Source: Chitinophagaceae bacterium IBVUCB2 (GTDB taxonomy: Bacteria > Bacteroidota > Bacteroidia > Chitinophagales > Chitinophagaceae). From it: DNA of 64,000 nt. Under the pieces are notes generated by a model, which was not told the DNA's origin, did no database searches, and saw nothing but the letters and a program-made list of their open reading frames with translations. Location of the stretch: assembly GCA_002127295.1 (NCBI GenBank), contig NFUV01000001.1:1364001-1428000 (forward strand), read 5' to 3'. A program made the position numbers and the translations under genes. Numbering within the stretch: the first letter of the stretch is position 1; each line of letters begins with the position of its first letter. Positions 52,105-60,720 of the stretch are shown here, piece after piece.

Positions 52105-52112
52105 CAAAAATA
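52105..52112 (-). promoter_or_regulatory. TAnnTTTG -7 box of nadC
   Basis: Minus-strand TATTTTTG is a perfect match to TAnnTTTG and ends five bases before the nadC ATG, again placing the predicted transcript start at the start codon. Confidence 0.5.
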
Positions 52113-52155
52113 CTATTTCACTCTATTAGATGTGCTGTAAAATACCAGTAATAAA

Positions 52156-52191
52156 AAAAGCCCCGTCTCATTTTGAATGAGAGGGGCTTTT
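52156..52191 (-). terminator. Rho-independent terminator of the DUF4783 gene
   Basis: AAAAGCCCC-GTCTCATT and AATGAGAG-GGGCTTTT form a long GC-containing stem (one mismatch) with a 3-base loop. On the minus strand it is followed by a T run, placing it just after the DUF4783 stop and before nadC. Confidence 0.85.
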
Positions 52192-52208
52192 ATATTTTTT
52201 CATAACGA

Positions 52209-52601
52209 TTATTCAATTGCCTGGAAGCGGATTTCTTTAACCACTTCTTTACCATTGCGTATTTTCATAAATACGTTGGTGCGAAAGTTTCCAGAATTAG
52301 TTTGCAACGTACCAATACAAAAGTGTCCGCCACTTGGTGCATCGCCTTTGTGCTTCAGGTCAAAGCCTTTCACACCATTGTTGCCAAAGAAATCTTTTAC
52401 TATAAGCTGCGCTTGTGCTTTGCTATAACTATCGCTTTTATCGGGTAAAGTCAATTCAACATTATCATCAAAATAGGTTGAAAGCTGAGAGGAACTTCCC
52501 GAACGCAAAGCGTTAATAACTTCATCAATGCCCTTTTGTCTTTCAAAAGAAGAAAGGAGCAGTGTAAACCCAAGCAGCAGAGTTGTAAATATCGGTTTCA
52601 T
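52209..52601 (-). CDS. DUF4783 family exported protein
   Basis: A 130-residue exported protein. Residues 1-20 are a signal peptide (MKPIFTTLLLGFTLLLSSFE). The rest is a small NTF2/SnoaL-like alpha-beta cone (IDEVINALRSGSSSQLSTYF, VELTLPDKSDSYSKAQAQLI, GDAPSGGHFCIGTLQTNSGN, VFMKIRNGKEVVKEIRFQAI). These are typical of DUF4783, a Bacteroidota-specific family of unknown function. The ATG at 52601 gives the signal peptide; 52619 would add six residues. It is divergent from gpmI. Confidence 0.85.
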   Translation of the reverse strand: MKPIFTTLLLGFTLLLSSFERQKGIDEVINALRSGSSSQLSTYFDDNVELTLPDKSDSYSKAQAQLIVKDFFGNNGVKGFDLKHKGDAPSGGHFCIGTLQTNSGNFRTNVFMKIRNGKEVVKEIRFQAIE

Positions 52602-52638
52602 AACAAAATAGGTTTTCACAGGTGTTTAATCTAAAAAC

Positions 52639-52757
52639 ATGCCACAGAAAAACTGGCATTTGATAGGATACTAAAGTACTAAAAATCAGCAGTTTTCCGC
52701 ATGCCAATTACCAAATTAAAGTATTTGATTGTAGTTTTACAAGGGTCAGATTGGCAT
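52639..52757. promoter_or_regulatory. Cluster of four ATGCCA half-sites between divergent genes
   Basis: ATGCCA (52639-52644) faces TGGCAT (52654-52659) across 9 bases. ATGCCAAT (52701-52708) faces ATTGGCAT (52750-52757) across 41 bases. All four lie in the 206-base region between the divergent DUF4783 and gpmI genes. They may bind a dimeric regulator; no candidate is adjacent. Confidence 0.3.
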
Positions 52758-52807
52758 TGTTACCTGATAATGAGTGTATTTGTACTAAATAAAATTGTTG
52801 ATAACTA

Positions 52808-54346
52808 ATGAATCAGAAAAAAATCATTTTGGTCATAATGGACGGCTGGGGATTAGGAAAAGTTGCGTCTGCGGATGCTATTCAGAATGCCAATGTTCCC
52901 TTTACAAAATCACTGTATAAAAAGTACCCAAATTCTACATTAATTACCTGCGGGGAAGACGTAGGCTTACCAGATGGGCAAATGGGTAACTCAGAAGTTG
53001 GCCACCTGAATATAGGGGCTGGCCGCATTGTATACCAGGAATTACAAAGAATAAATGTAGCAGTGAGAGATGGCGATTTTTACAGGAATGAAATACTACT
53101 GCAATCCATAAGGCATGCCAGAGACAACAATAAACCATTGCACTTGCTCGGTTTAGTTAGCAATGGAGGCGTTCATTCACATATCAACCATTTAAAAGCC
53201 ATCTTATCACTCTGTGTTTCAGAAAAATTTTTCAATGTCTTTATTCATGCCTTTACTGATGGGCGGGATTGTGACCCGAAAAGCGGATTGGAATTTTTAC
53301 AGGAATTGCAGGAGTTTTGTAAACAGACAACCGGAACTATTGCGAGCATTAGCGGTCGATATTTTGCAATGGATAGGGATAAACGTTGGGAACGAATAAA
53401 GCTGGCATATGATGCACTTGTAAATGGTATTGGAGAAATAGCAACTGATGCTGTTGAAACTGTTGTAAATTCTTATATAAACAATATAACAGACGAATTT
53501 ATACTTCCTACTTTAATAACAACTGAAAACGGTAACCCGATCGCAACAATAAAAGAAGGCGATGTGGCTATTTGCTTCAACTTCCGAACCGACCGGCCAA
53601 GAGAAATTACCCAGGTATTGACACAGTTGGATTTCCCTGAGTTTGGTATGAAAAAACTTTCGTTGCATTATACCACCATGACAGAATATGATGCTACCTA
53701 CAAAAATGTAAATGTTGTTTTTGAAACCGACAATCTTAATAATACATTAGGTGAAGTATTGGAACAAAATGGCTTGAAGCAAATACGGGCTGCCGAAACA
53801 GAAAAATACCCGCATGTTACTTTCTTTTTTAGCGGGGGTCGTGAAAAAATATTTGATGGCGAGAAAAGAATTATGATGCCTTCACCAAAAGTTGCTACGT
53901 ATGATCTGCAGCCGGAAATGAGTGCTTACGAATTAACAGCTGCTCTTTTACCAGAAATAAAAAACCAAACAGCTGATTTTATTTGCCTGAACTATGCCAA
54001 TGCAGACATGGTTGGGCATACTGGCATATGGACAGCGGCTATCAAAGCTGTTGAAACAGTTGATAAATGTGTTGAGCAGATAGTCACCACTGGCTTAGAA
54101 AACGGGTACACTATTTTTCTAACTGCAGATCATGGCAATTCCGATTTTATGATCAATGAAGATGGTTCACCTAATACAGCACATTCACTTAACCCGGTAC
54201 CATTTTTTATTATTGATAATAATTGGAATGGCCCCATTAATAATGGGAAATTAGGAGACCTGGCCCCTACTATTTTAACAATGATGAATTTGGCAATACC
54301 AAAAGAAATGACAGGGAATATCTTAATTTCAAACAATTCTCTTTAA
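52808..54346 (+). CDS. gpmI: 2,3-bisphosphoglycerate-independent phosphoglycerate mutase
   Basis: Interconverts 3- and 2-phosphoglycerate in glycolysis with two manganese ions. The 512-residue protein has VIMDGWGLG at the N-terminus, the catalytic Ser in QMGNSEVGHLNIGAGRIVYQ, HAFTDGRDCDP, SISGRYFAMDRDKRWER, NFRTDRPREITQ, and the metal site FLTADHGNSDFM. It begins a plus-strand run; the next gene starts 12 bases after its stop. Confidence 0.96.
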   Translation: MNQKKIILVIMDGWGLGKVASADAIQNANVPFTKSLYKKYPNSTLITCGEDVGLPDGQMGNSEVGHLNIGAGRIVYQELQRINVAVRDGDFYRNEILLQSIRHARDNNKPLHLLGLVSNGGVHSHINHLKAILSLCVSEKFFNVFIHAFTDGRDCDPKSGLEFLQELQEFCKQTTGTIASISGRYFAMDRDKRWERIKLAYDALVNGIGEIATDAVETVVNSYINNITDEFILPTLITTENGNPIATIKEGDVAICFNFRTDRPREITQVLTQLDFPEFGMKKLSLHYTTMTEYDATYKNVNVVFETDNLNNTLGEVLEQNGLKQIRAAETEKYPHVTFFFSGGREKIFDGEKRIMMPSPKVATYDLQPEMSAYELTAALLPEIKNQTADFICLNYANADMVGHTGIWTAAIKAVETVDKCVEQIVTTGLENGYTIFLTADHGNSDFMINEDGSPNTAHSLNPVPFFIIDNNWNGPINNGKLGDLAPTILTMMNLAIPKEMTGNILISNNSL

Positions 54347-54358
54347 AAACCAACGAAC

Positions 54359-54844
54359 ATGCTTAAAAAAATTCTTCTTTTTTTGCTCTTTGCATTAGTA
54401 GTAATACAATTTATACGTCCAAAAAAGAATAAGACCGAAGGGCCTCAACCTAATTACATTGGTAATGCTTTTGCTATACCTGCAGACGTAAAGTCGATTT
54501 TAGCAAAAGCTTGTAATGATTGTCATAGCAACAATACCAATTACCCCTGGTATTCAAATTTTCAACCTGTACTTTGGTGGCTTGATAAACATATAAAAGA
54601 TGGCAAAAAGCATCTTAATTACGATGATTATACCAATCGCAGTCTCCGCTACCAGTTTCACAAAATGGAGGAGACCATCGAAATGGTAAAAGAAGGAGAA
54701 ATGCCCTTAAACTCTTATACCTGGATACATAAGGATGCCAAACTCACCCCGGAAGAGAGAAGTAAACTTACTAGCTGGGCCAACAGCATTATGGACACCA
54801 TGAAAGCTAAGTATCCCATTGATAGCCTGATACGAAAGAATTAA
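54359..54844 (+). CDS. Haem-binding domain protein (PF14376 type), membrane-anchored
   Basis: A 161-residue protein with an N-terminal hydrophobic anchor (ILLFLLFALVVIQFI) and a single c-type haem motif CNDCH (about 51-55). The motif is followed by SNNTNYPWYSNFQPVLWWLD and YDDYTNRSLRYQFHKM, characteristic of the haem_bd domain. It faces the periplasm and probably carries electrons or senses redox or gas ligands. It may be cotranscribed with gpmI (12-base gap) and with the next small gene. Confidence 0.9.
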   Translation: MLKKILLFLLFALVVIQFIRPKKNKTEGPQPNYIGNAFAIPADVKSILAKACNDCHSNNTNYPWYSNFQPVLWWLDKHIKDGKKHLNYDDYTNRSLRYQFHKMEETIEMVKEGEMPLNSYTWIHKDAKLTPEERSKLTSWANSIMDTMKAKYPIDSLIRKN

Positions 54845-54872
54845 TGGTACATTTGTTTATCACTATTCTTCC

Positions 54873-55370
54873 GTGAAAAACAACCGCAGAAAAATAATAA
54901 GTGGCTTCTTTCTACTGCTTGGGCTGGCACCAGTATTATTTCTTTTATTTGGGATTTTGCAAAAAAAAGAGATCCGGGAAAAAATGAAAGAAAAACTGGA
55001 AACAGATAAACTTCAAACTATAGTACTACCCGAAGAAAAAGTGATATGGATGGATAAACATGAGATTTGGGTAAATGAACACATGTTTGATATTCATTCT
55101 AAGAAACTGGAAAATGGAATCTATACATTTACAGGGTTGTATGATGAAGATGAAACCTTGTTAGTAAAGAAACAACAACAAACCTCAGAAAAAAACCAGC
55201 ACCAGACAAAGCTTCTTACACAACTCTTTAAATGCCTTCATGGAATTTATTATACACAGGTACAGGAACCGGGTTTAATAATTACAAAAAAACATTACTT
55301 GCTTTTATTCAGTTCTTCCATGGCTGTCGAGCAATTCAGGGAAATTCTTACTCCACCACCGCAGGTTTAA
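54873..55370 (+). CDS. Hypothetical membrane-anchored protein
   Basis: A 165-residue protein not recognised as a named family. It starts at GTG 54873 (MKNNRRKIISGFFLLLGLAP). One transmembrane segment spans about 9-30, followed by a charged region (KKEIREKMKEKLETDKLQTI) and a mixed alpha/beta domain of about 110 residues. It sits 28 bases downstream of the haem-binding gene and 56 bases upstream of the TonB-dependent receptor gene, all in the same direction. This suggests it belongs with that envelope group. Confidence 0.72.
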   Translation: MKNNRRKIISGFFLLLGLAPVLFLLFGILQKKEIREKMKEKLETDKLQTIVLPEEKVIWMDKHEIWVNEHMFDIHSKKLENGIYTFTGLYDEDETLLVKKQQQTSEKNQHQTKLLTQLFKCLHGIYYTQVQEPGLIITKKHYLLLFSSSMAVEQFREILTPPPQV

Positions 55371-55426
55371 TTACAAGGCTTTTTATTGACATATTAATTC
55401 TGTAATTAAATTCTTAAATCTCTATT

Positions 55427-57655
55427 ATGCGAAAGATTGCATTGCTTTCCGCATTGCTATGTGTGTATGCTGCTGCTTATACCCAACCGGATACCATCGA
55501 CGAAAAGGGGTTGGATGAGGCTGTAGTGTACTCCAATAAATTTATTGAGAAGAAAAAAAACCTGGCACAAAAAATTGATATCATCAGTGCCCGTACCATC
55601 GCAAAATTCAATAGCCAAAACACCGGCGATCTGTTGATCAATACCGGAAATGTATTTGTACAAAAAAGTCAGCAAGGTGGTAGCAGCCCTGTGCTTCGTG
55701 GATTCGAAGCCAGCAGGGTATTATTGGTAGTAGACGGGGTTCGTTTAAACAACGCTGTTTACAGGGCCGGTCATTTGCAAAACATCATCACCGTTGATCA
55801 GAATATGCTGGAAAGAGTTGAAGTTTTATATGGGCCGTCATCTACCATTTATGGAAGTGATGCTTTGGGCGGTGTAATACAATTCCGCACTAAATCACCA
55901 GTTCTCAGCTCCGGCAATAAAAACTTCCTGGCTACTGGTTCGGGATTTGTAAGATATAGTTCTGCTAACAATGAAAAAACCGGGCATGCAGATGTAAGCC
56001 TGTCTGGAAAAAAATTCGGATGGCTGCAATCCTATACTTACAGTGATTTTGGTGACATGAAAATGGGAGATCACTACCGGGATAAGTATAGTAATTTCGG
56101 AAGACGTTCGAATTATATCGAGACTATTAACGGTGTTGATAGAATAGTAACAAGTGACGATGATAGAATTCAACGTTTTTCAGGATACAAGCAATGGGAT
56201 ATTACCCAGAAACTGCTTTTCAAACTAAGCGATAAGGTTTCTCATCGTTTAAATTTTCAATATTCTAATTCGTCAAATATTCCAAGATACGACCGTCTGC
56301 AGGATACCAGAAATTTTGGAGGTTCGATCGGCACAACATTACGTTATGCTGAATGGTTTTATGGACCTCAAACAAGAGTAATGGGTGGTTACGAATTAAA
56401 TGTTGAAAAGTTGGGATTTCTTGATGGATTGAAAGTAAACCTGAATTACCAGGATATTAAAGAAAGCCGTCAACAAAGAGAGTATCTCCGGTACGATCGT
56501 TTTGACAGCCGCAGAGAACATATTAAAGTAGCTGCTTTTAATGTCGATGGAAGAAAAGTTTGGGGAAACAATGAGGTAAGTATGGGTATAGACGGGCAGT
56601 TAAATGATGTAAAATCAGTGGCAGACCGTACCAATCTTACAACAGGGGCAGTTACTAAATTGGATCCCCGGTACCCCGATGGCAAGAATAAAATGAATTA
56701 CTTCGGATTATACTTTCAGCATTTGCTGAAAATGAAAAACGAAAAACTGATCTTAAATGATGGTATACGTTTCCAGGCTGTAAGCCTGCATTCAATAATA
56801 GTTGATAATTCATTTTTCAATCTCCCCGTTACTAAAATTGATCAAACTCCGTTAGCTGTTACAGGTAACATTGGCTTAGTTTATATGCCATCTCCCACTA
56901 TCCGTTTAACTGGTAATATATCATCGGGTTTTAGAGCTCCCAATATTGATGATGCTGTTAAGATCTTTGAATCCAGCAGTGCCACTAAAAGAGTTCTTAT
57001 ACCAAACCCGGATATTAAACCGGAGTACACATATAATTTTGATTTAGGCTTTTCCTATACGACCCCCGAAAAAGTTTATTTTGAAATAACTGCTTTTTAT
57101 ACATTGTTTCAAAATGCCATTGCATCTGCACCATTTAAACTTAACGGGCAAGATTCAATTATGTATAATGGTGTTATATCTGCTGTGTACGCCAGTCAGA
57201 ATGTAAATAAAGCATATGTAAGAGGTTTTAATGCCCGTTTAAAAATTGAACTGGGGAAAAAAGTAGCCATGGATAATACGATCAGTCATACCTATGGCCG
57301 GTATAAAAATCCTGATGGCACAAAAAAGCCACTAGATCATATTCCACCACTTTTTGGCAAATCTGGTTTTACTTATACAGATAAAAAATTTAATGCTGAA
57401 GTATATGGAATGTATAATGGCTGGAAGCGAATTAAAGATTATAATCCAGATGGGGAGGATAATGGTCAATATGCTACTCCCGATGGTATGCCCGCCTGGT
57501 TTACACTTAACTGGAGAAGCGGTTACAGCTTTACAAAAAATTTAAGTATGCAGCTAAGTGTTGAAAATATTTTAGATAAAAATTACAGGTACTTTGCTTC
57601 TGGTTTTTCTGCCCCTGGAAGAAATTTTATTGTTTCATTCAGGACTAGTTTTTAA
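55427..57655 (+). CDS. TonB-dependent receptor, haem/haemoglobin receptor-like
   Basis: A 742-residue outer-membrane receptor. A signal peptide (to about residue 20) and an N-terminal plug are present: KIDIISARTIAKFNSQNTGD, then SSPVLRGFEASRVLLVVDGV and ERVEVLYGPSSTIYGSDALG. The motif around VRLNNAVYRAGHLQN resembles haem and haemoglobin receptors. The 22-strand barrel ends in FRTSF. It lacks the carboxypeptidase-like domain of SusC proteins. The following PepSY gene and the haem protein upstream fit an iron or haem role, though the ligand is inferred. A terminator hairpin follows directly. Confidence 0.9.
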   Translation: MRKIALLSALLCVYAAAYTQPDTIDEKGLDEAVVYSNKFIEKKKNLAQKIDIISARTIAKFNSQNTGDLLINTGNVFVQKSQQGGSSPVLRGFEASRVLLVVDGVRLNNAVYRAGHLQNIITVDQNMLERVEVLYGPSSTIYGSDALGGVIQFRTKSPVLSSGNKNFLATGSGFVRYSSANNEKTGHADVSLSGKKFGWLQSYTYSDFGDMKMGDHYRDKYSNFGRRSNYIETINGVDRIVTSDDDRIQRFSGYKQWDITQKLLFKLSDKVSHRLNFQYSNSSNIPRYDRLQDTRNFGGSIGTTLRYAEWFYGPQTRVMGGYELNVEKLGFLDGLKVNLNYQDIKESRQQREYLRYDRFDSRREHIKVAAFNVDGRKVWGNNEVSMGIDGQLNDVKSVADRTNLTTGAVTKLDPRYPDGKNKMNYFGLYFQHLLKMKNEKLILNDGIRFQAVSLHSIIVDNSFFNLPVTKIDQTPLAVTGNIGLVYMPSPTIRLTGNISSGFRAPNIDDAVKIFESSSATKRVLIPNPDIKPEYTYNFDLGFSYTTPEKVYFEITAFYTLFQNAIASAPFKLNGQDSIMYNGVISAVYASQNVNKAYVRGFNARLKIELGKKVAMDNTISHTYGRYKNPDGTKKPLDHIPPLFGKSGFTYTDKKFNAEVYGMYNGWKRIKDYNPDGEDNGQYATPDGMPAWFTLNWRSGYSFTKNLSMQLSVENILDKNYRYFASGFSAPGRNFIVSFRTSF

Positions 57656-57667
57656 TTAAATACTTAT

Positions 57668-57696
57668 GGGCCTGTTATAAAAGGCAGGCCCTTTTT
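57668..57696 (+). terminator. Rho-independent terminator after the TonB receptor gene
   Basis: GGGCCTG and CAGGCCC form a perfect 7-bp stem with a 10-base loop followed by TTTTT. The PepSY gene begins seven bases later, so it may need read-through or its own promoter. Confidence 0.75.
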
Positions 57697-57702
57697 ACAA
57701 CT

Positions 57703-58272
57703 ATGAGTAATACTAAACAACAGGCAAAATGGATACGGTGGTTTCGCTGGCTTCACCGCAAGATTGCCATCTTTTTATTTGTGTTTTTCCTTATCATATC
57801 CATTACTGGAATATTACTGGGAATAAAAAAGCAAACTGGCTTGTTGGCGCCGACAAAAAAGGGTGTATCTGCAGATCTAAGCACCTGGTTAAGCATGGAT
57901 AGTTTGCAAAAAAATGCTATTCGTTTTATGAAAGATTCTGTTCAGGGAAACCTTTCTACTGAAGTAGACAGGATAGATGTGCGACCCGATAAAGGCATCG
58001 TAAAGTTTACATTTAAAGACCATTTTAACGGGCTACAGCTAGATGGAACCACCGGACAGTTATTGCTGGTAGAAAAAAGAAAAAGTGACTTTATTGAAAA
58101 ACTCCATGATGGCTCAATCCTCGATAAAATTTTTGGCACCAGTAATGACCAGGTAAAAATTAGTTACACTGTTATCATGGGACTTAGTCTTTTTATGCTG
58201 ATTGTAACTGGTATGTGGCTTTGGTATGGACCAAAACGCCTCCGAAAAAATAAAAAAGGCCAACATTCATAG
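57703..58272 (+). CDS. PepSY-associated transmembrane protein
   Basis: A 189-residue inner-membrane protein with two helices, one at the N-terminus (IAIFLFVFFLIISITGILLG) and one at the C-terminus (VIMGLSLFMLIVTGMWLWYG). Between them lies a periplasmic PepSY-like domain (VDRIDVRPDKGIVKFTFKD, GLQLDGTTGQLLLVE). The LHRKIAIFLF start is typical of PepSY-TM proteins, many of which act as ferric-siderophore or haem reductases after TonB-dependent uptake. It is small compared with four-helix relatives. Confidence 0.85.
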   Translation: MSNTKQQAKWIRWFRWLHRKIAIFLFVFFLIISITGILLGIKKQTGLLAPTKKGVSADLSTWLSMDSLQKNAIRFMKDSVQGNLSTEVDRIDVRPDKGIVKFTFKDHFNGLQLDGTTGQLLLVEKRKSDFIEKLHDGSILDKIFGTSNDQVKISYTVIMGLSLFMLIVTGMWLWYGPKRLRKNKKGQHS

Positions 58273-58456
58273 ATAGAATAAAATCAATTCATCCTTTTGA
58301 TTTTTTATACTCTTCACCAATACCTCCAATGGTATAAACCCGTTGTAATATCCTCCAGAAGCGAAAAATAGGAATCGGAACCTTACTGAAATTTTACTTT
58401 TCTGTGCAGCATTCGTTCAGAAAAAATGTCTAAATTACAGGCAACCAAAGTAAATT

Positions 58457-59038
58457 ATGACCGAGGAAGCCATACTTAGAGGTTGTTTGAACAATGATGC
58501 CGCCGCACAACGGGAATTGTACAATAAGTACAGTCCTAAAATGCTTGCTGTTTGCTATCGTTTTGCTCACAACCGGGAGGATGCCGAGGATATGCTTCAG
58601 GAAGGCTTTATTAAGGTTTTTTTACAGATACACACTTTTGAAAGCAGGGGCGCATTTGAAGGTTGGATTAGAAGGATTGTAGTTCATACCTGTATCAACA
58701 TTCTGAAAAAGAACAAAAAGTTCAATGAGAGTGTAGATATTATTCATGCTACAGGAATACAAGTAAGAGAGGATAGTGTGCCGTCAATAATACAGGCAAA
58801 ACAAGTAGTAGAATGTATCAGGTTGTTGCCTATTGGATACAGAACAGTATTGAACCTGTATGCAGTTGAAGGTTACAGTCACCGGGAAATATCTAATATG
58901 CTTGATATAGAAGAAAGCACCAGCCGAAGCCAGTACACAAGGGCTAAAGCAATGCTTGAAGATATTTTGATTAGAAAACGAATATTACAAAAACCAAAAC
59001 CTGAATTTGATTGGCTTGCCGCCGTTAGTCAGCGTTGA
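58457..59038 (+). CDS. ECF-type RNA polymerase sigma factor
   Basis: A 193-residue sigma-70-family extracytoplasmic-function sigma factor. Region 2 (about 18-85) contains LAVCYRFAHNREDAEDMLQE and GWIRRIVVHTCINILKKNKK. Region 4 (about 120-175) contains LPIGYRTVLNLYAVEGYSHR followed by EISNMLDIEESTSRSQYTRA. It lies 32 bases before a membrane-spanning protein with the features of a dual-membrane anti-sigma factor, its likely inhibitor. The regulon is not visible here. Confidence 0.94.
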   Translation: MTEEAILRGCLNNDAAAQRELYNKYSPKMLAVCYRFAHNREDAEDMLQEGFIKVFLQIHTFESRGAFEGWIRRIVVHTCINILKKNKKFNESVDIIHATGIQVREDSVPSIIQAKQVVECIRLLPIGYRTVLNLYAVEGYSHREISNMLDIEESTSRSQYTRAKAMLEDILIRKRILQKPKPEFDWLAAVSQR

Positions 59039-59070
59039 TTTAAACCGTATCCTAAACTGACCGCTGTGTT

Positions 59071-60588
59071 ATGGAAAATAGATTCAATAACAGGGATTTT
59101 GAGCAGTTTGTAAAGCAAAGTGCTGACCAATACAGGATGTTTCCTTCCGAAAAGGTATGGAATAGTATTCACAATACCCTACATACCCGCAGACGTTGGT
59201 ATGGGATCGGTCTTTCTTTGTTATTGGTTACTACTGCTGCGGTTACCTGGATAATGCTTATCAGCCCATCCAGTAGACAAGAACAACTAGCCAGCACACT
59301 AATTACTACTACTTCAAACGAATTTATTGAGCAAGAGTTTAAAACGCAGGAAATAGTTATTGCCCCGAAAAAAATAACTATCATTAAGCCTACTTATATT
59401 GCTTCACCTGATAATCTGCAAGAAAATCTTTTCCTAGCTGAAACAGGAACGCCGGTTACTTCTTCCGATGATATCTATACGACATCTGCTGACGAGAATT
59501 TAATTCCAGAAGCCGTGGCATTACCAGCTCCTGTAACTGCGACTAAGGTTTCAAATGATCCTACCATTGCCATCAATAGGAGTAAAACTAGCTCAGTTAT
59601 TTCAAAAAAACAGGCCGCTCCTGTTGTAAAATCTGCCAACCCAGATGTGTTGCCGGTTGCATCAATAAATATTGCACCTGAAACAACAAGTAGTAATCTG
59701 ACTATATCAATTATCGATAGTGAAGAACCCAGTAACGAAGAGGAAAAACCATCTAATGCTGCGGAGGAAAAATCATTAGTTGAAAAAAATGAACTCTACC
59801 CACTGACCATAGAAAGTGTAACTAATAGCTACATAAAGCTTGGCAAAAAAAGAAAAGCTTCATGGGAAATTTATTTCTTACCAACTATCAGTTACCGTAA
59901 GCTTTCAGAAAATAAAAATTTTTTACTTAAATCACAAGCAAATAACGCCCCTGCTAATAACTCCATTAATGAGAATATAAATGATGTTGTGACACATAAA
60001 CCAGATGTAGGTTTGGAGGCTGGTCTCAATGTTGGGTTTCCTATTTCCAAAAACTTAAAATTCACCACTGGCTTGCAATTAAACGTAAGTAAGTATGACA
60101 TTAAAGCTTATCCCTATCAACGGGAAGATGCAAGAATAGCACTCAGCAGCGATTTCGGAAGAACTTCTGTTTCTACAATCCAAACAAATTACAGAGCTCA
60201 GGAGAGTTATACCAAGCCACATTGGCTGTCTAATTATTATGTTTCGGCCTCTTTACCTATTGGTGCCGAATTAAAAATTGCCCGTCTAAAATCTAATAAT
60301 GGCTACCTGGGAATAGGCGGTACAATTCAACCCACTTACACGTTGATTGACAGAGCTTATATTATTTCCACTGATTTTAAGAACTATGCGAAGCTTCCTT
60401 CTCTTACACGGGACTGGAACTTAAATTCAAGCTTCGAAATATTTGCTGGTTACTCCACCAAAAAATTGGATTGGAAAATTGGACCCCAAGTTCGTTACCA
60501 GGTACTATCAAGTTTCTATAAAAGATACCCGGTAAAAGAACACCTGATGAATTATGGACTAAAATTAGCCGTAATTCTTAATAAATAA
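59071..60588 (+). CDS. Dual-membrane-spanning anti-sigma-like protein (Dma-type)
   Basis: A 505-residue protein with an unusual build. A cytoplasmic N-terminus of about 40 residues (NRDFEQFVKQSADQYRMFPS then EKVWNSIHNTLHTRRRW) resembles an anti-sigma segment. One transmembrane helix spans about 43-65 (YGIGLSLLLVTTAAVTWIML). About 200 low-complexity periplasmic residues rich in Ser, Thr, Pro and Ala follow. A C-terminal domain of amphipathic strands from about 262 (SWEIYFLPTISYRKLS, LKFTTGLQLNVSKYDIK) looks like an outer-membrane barrel. This matches the Dma anti-sigma factors described in Bacteroides, which span both membranes and control vesiculation. The adjacent sigma factor supports it. 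Confidence 0.82.
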   Translation: MENRFNNRDFEQFVKQSADQYRMFPSEKVWNSIHNTLHTRRRWYGIGLSLLLVTTAAVTWIMLISPSSRQEQLASTLITTTSNEFIEQEFKTQEIVIAPKKITIIKPTYIASPDNLQENLFLAETGTPVTSSDDIYTTSADENLIPEAVALPAPVTATKVSNDPTIAINRSKTSSVISKKQAAPVVKSANPDVLPVASINIAPETTSSNLTISIIDSEEPSNEEEKPSNAAEEKSLVEKNELYPLTIESVTNSYIKLGKKRKASWEIYFLPTISYRKLSENKNFLLKSQANNAPANNSINENINDVVTHKPDVGLEAGLNVGFPISKNLKFTTGLQLNVSKYDIKAYPYQREDARIALSSDFGRTSVSTIQTNYRAQESYTKPHWLSNYYVSASLPIGAELKIARLKSNNGYLGIGGTIQPTYTLIDRAYIISTDFKNYAKLPSLTRDWNLNSSFEIFAGYSTKKLDWKIGPQVRYQVLSSFYKRYPVKEHLMNYGLKLAVILNK

Positions 60589-60611
60589 TCTCCCTGACAA
60601 ACTGTTTATCT

Positions 60612-60645
60612 AATCCTGTATTGTTAATTCCGTACGGGATTTTTT
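60612..60645 (+). terminator. Terminator after the Dma-like gene
   Basis: AATCCTGTA and TACGGGATT pair (with one G-T wobble) across a 12-base loop, followed by TTTT. It closes the sigma/anti-sigma unit. Confidence 0.6.
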
Positions 60646-60720
60646 GCCCTGTTTTCATAGTGTTTTAACCCTTTGTTTCCGCTAATTTTATGGCATAAAT
60701 AGGTTTTGAAATCATAACAC

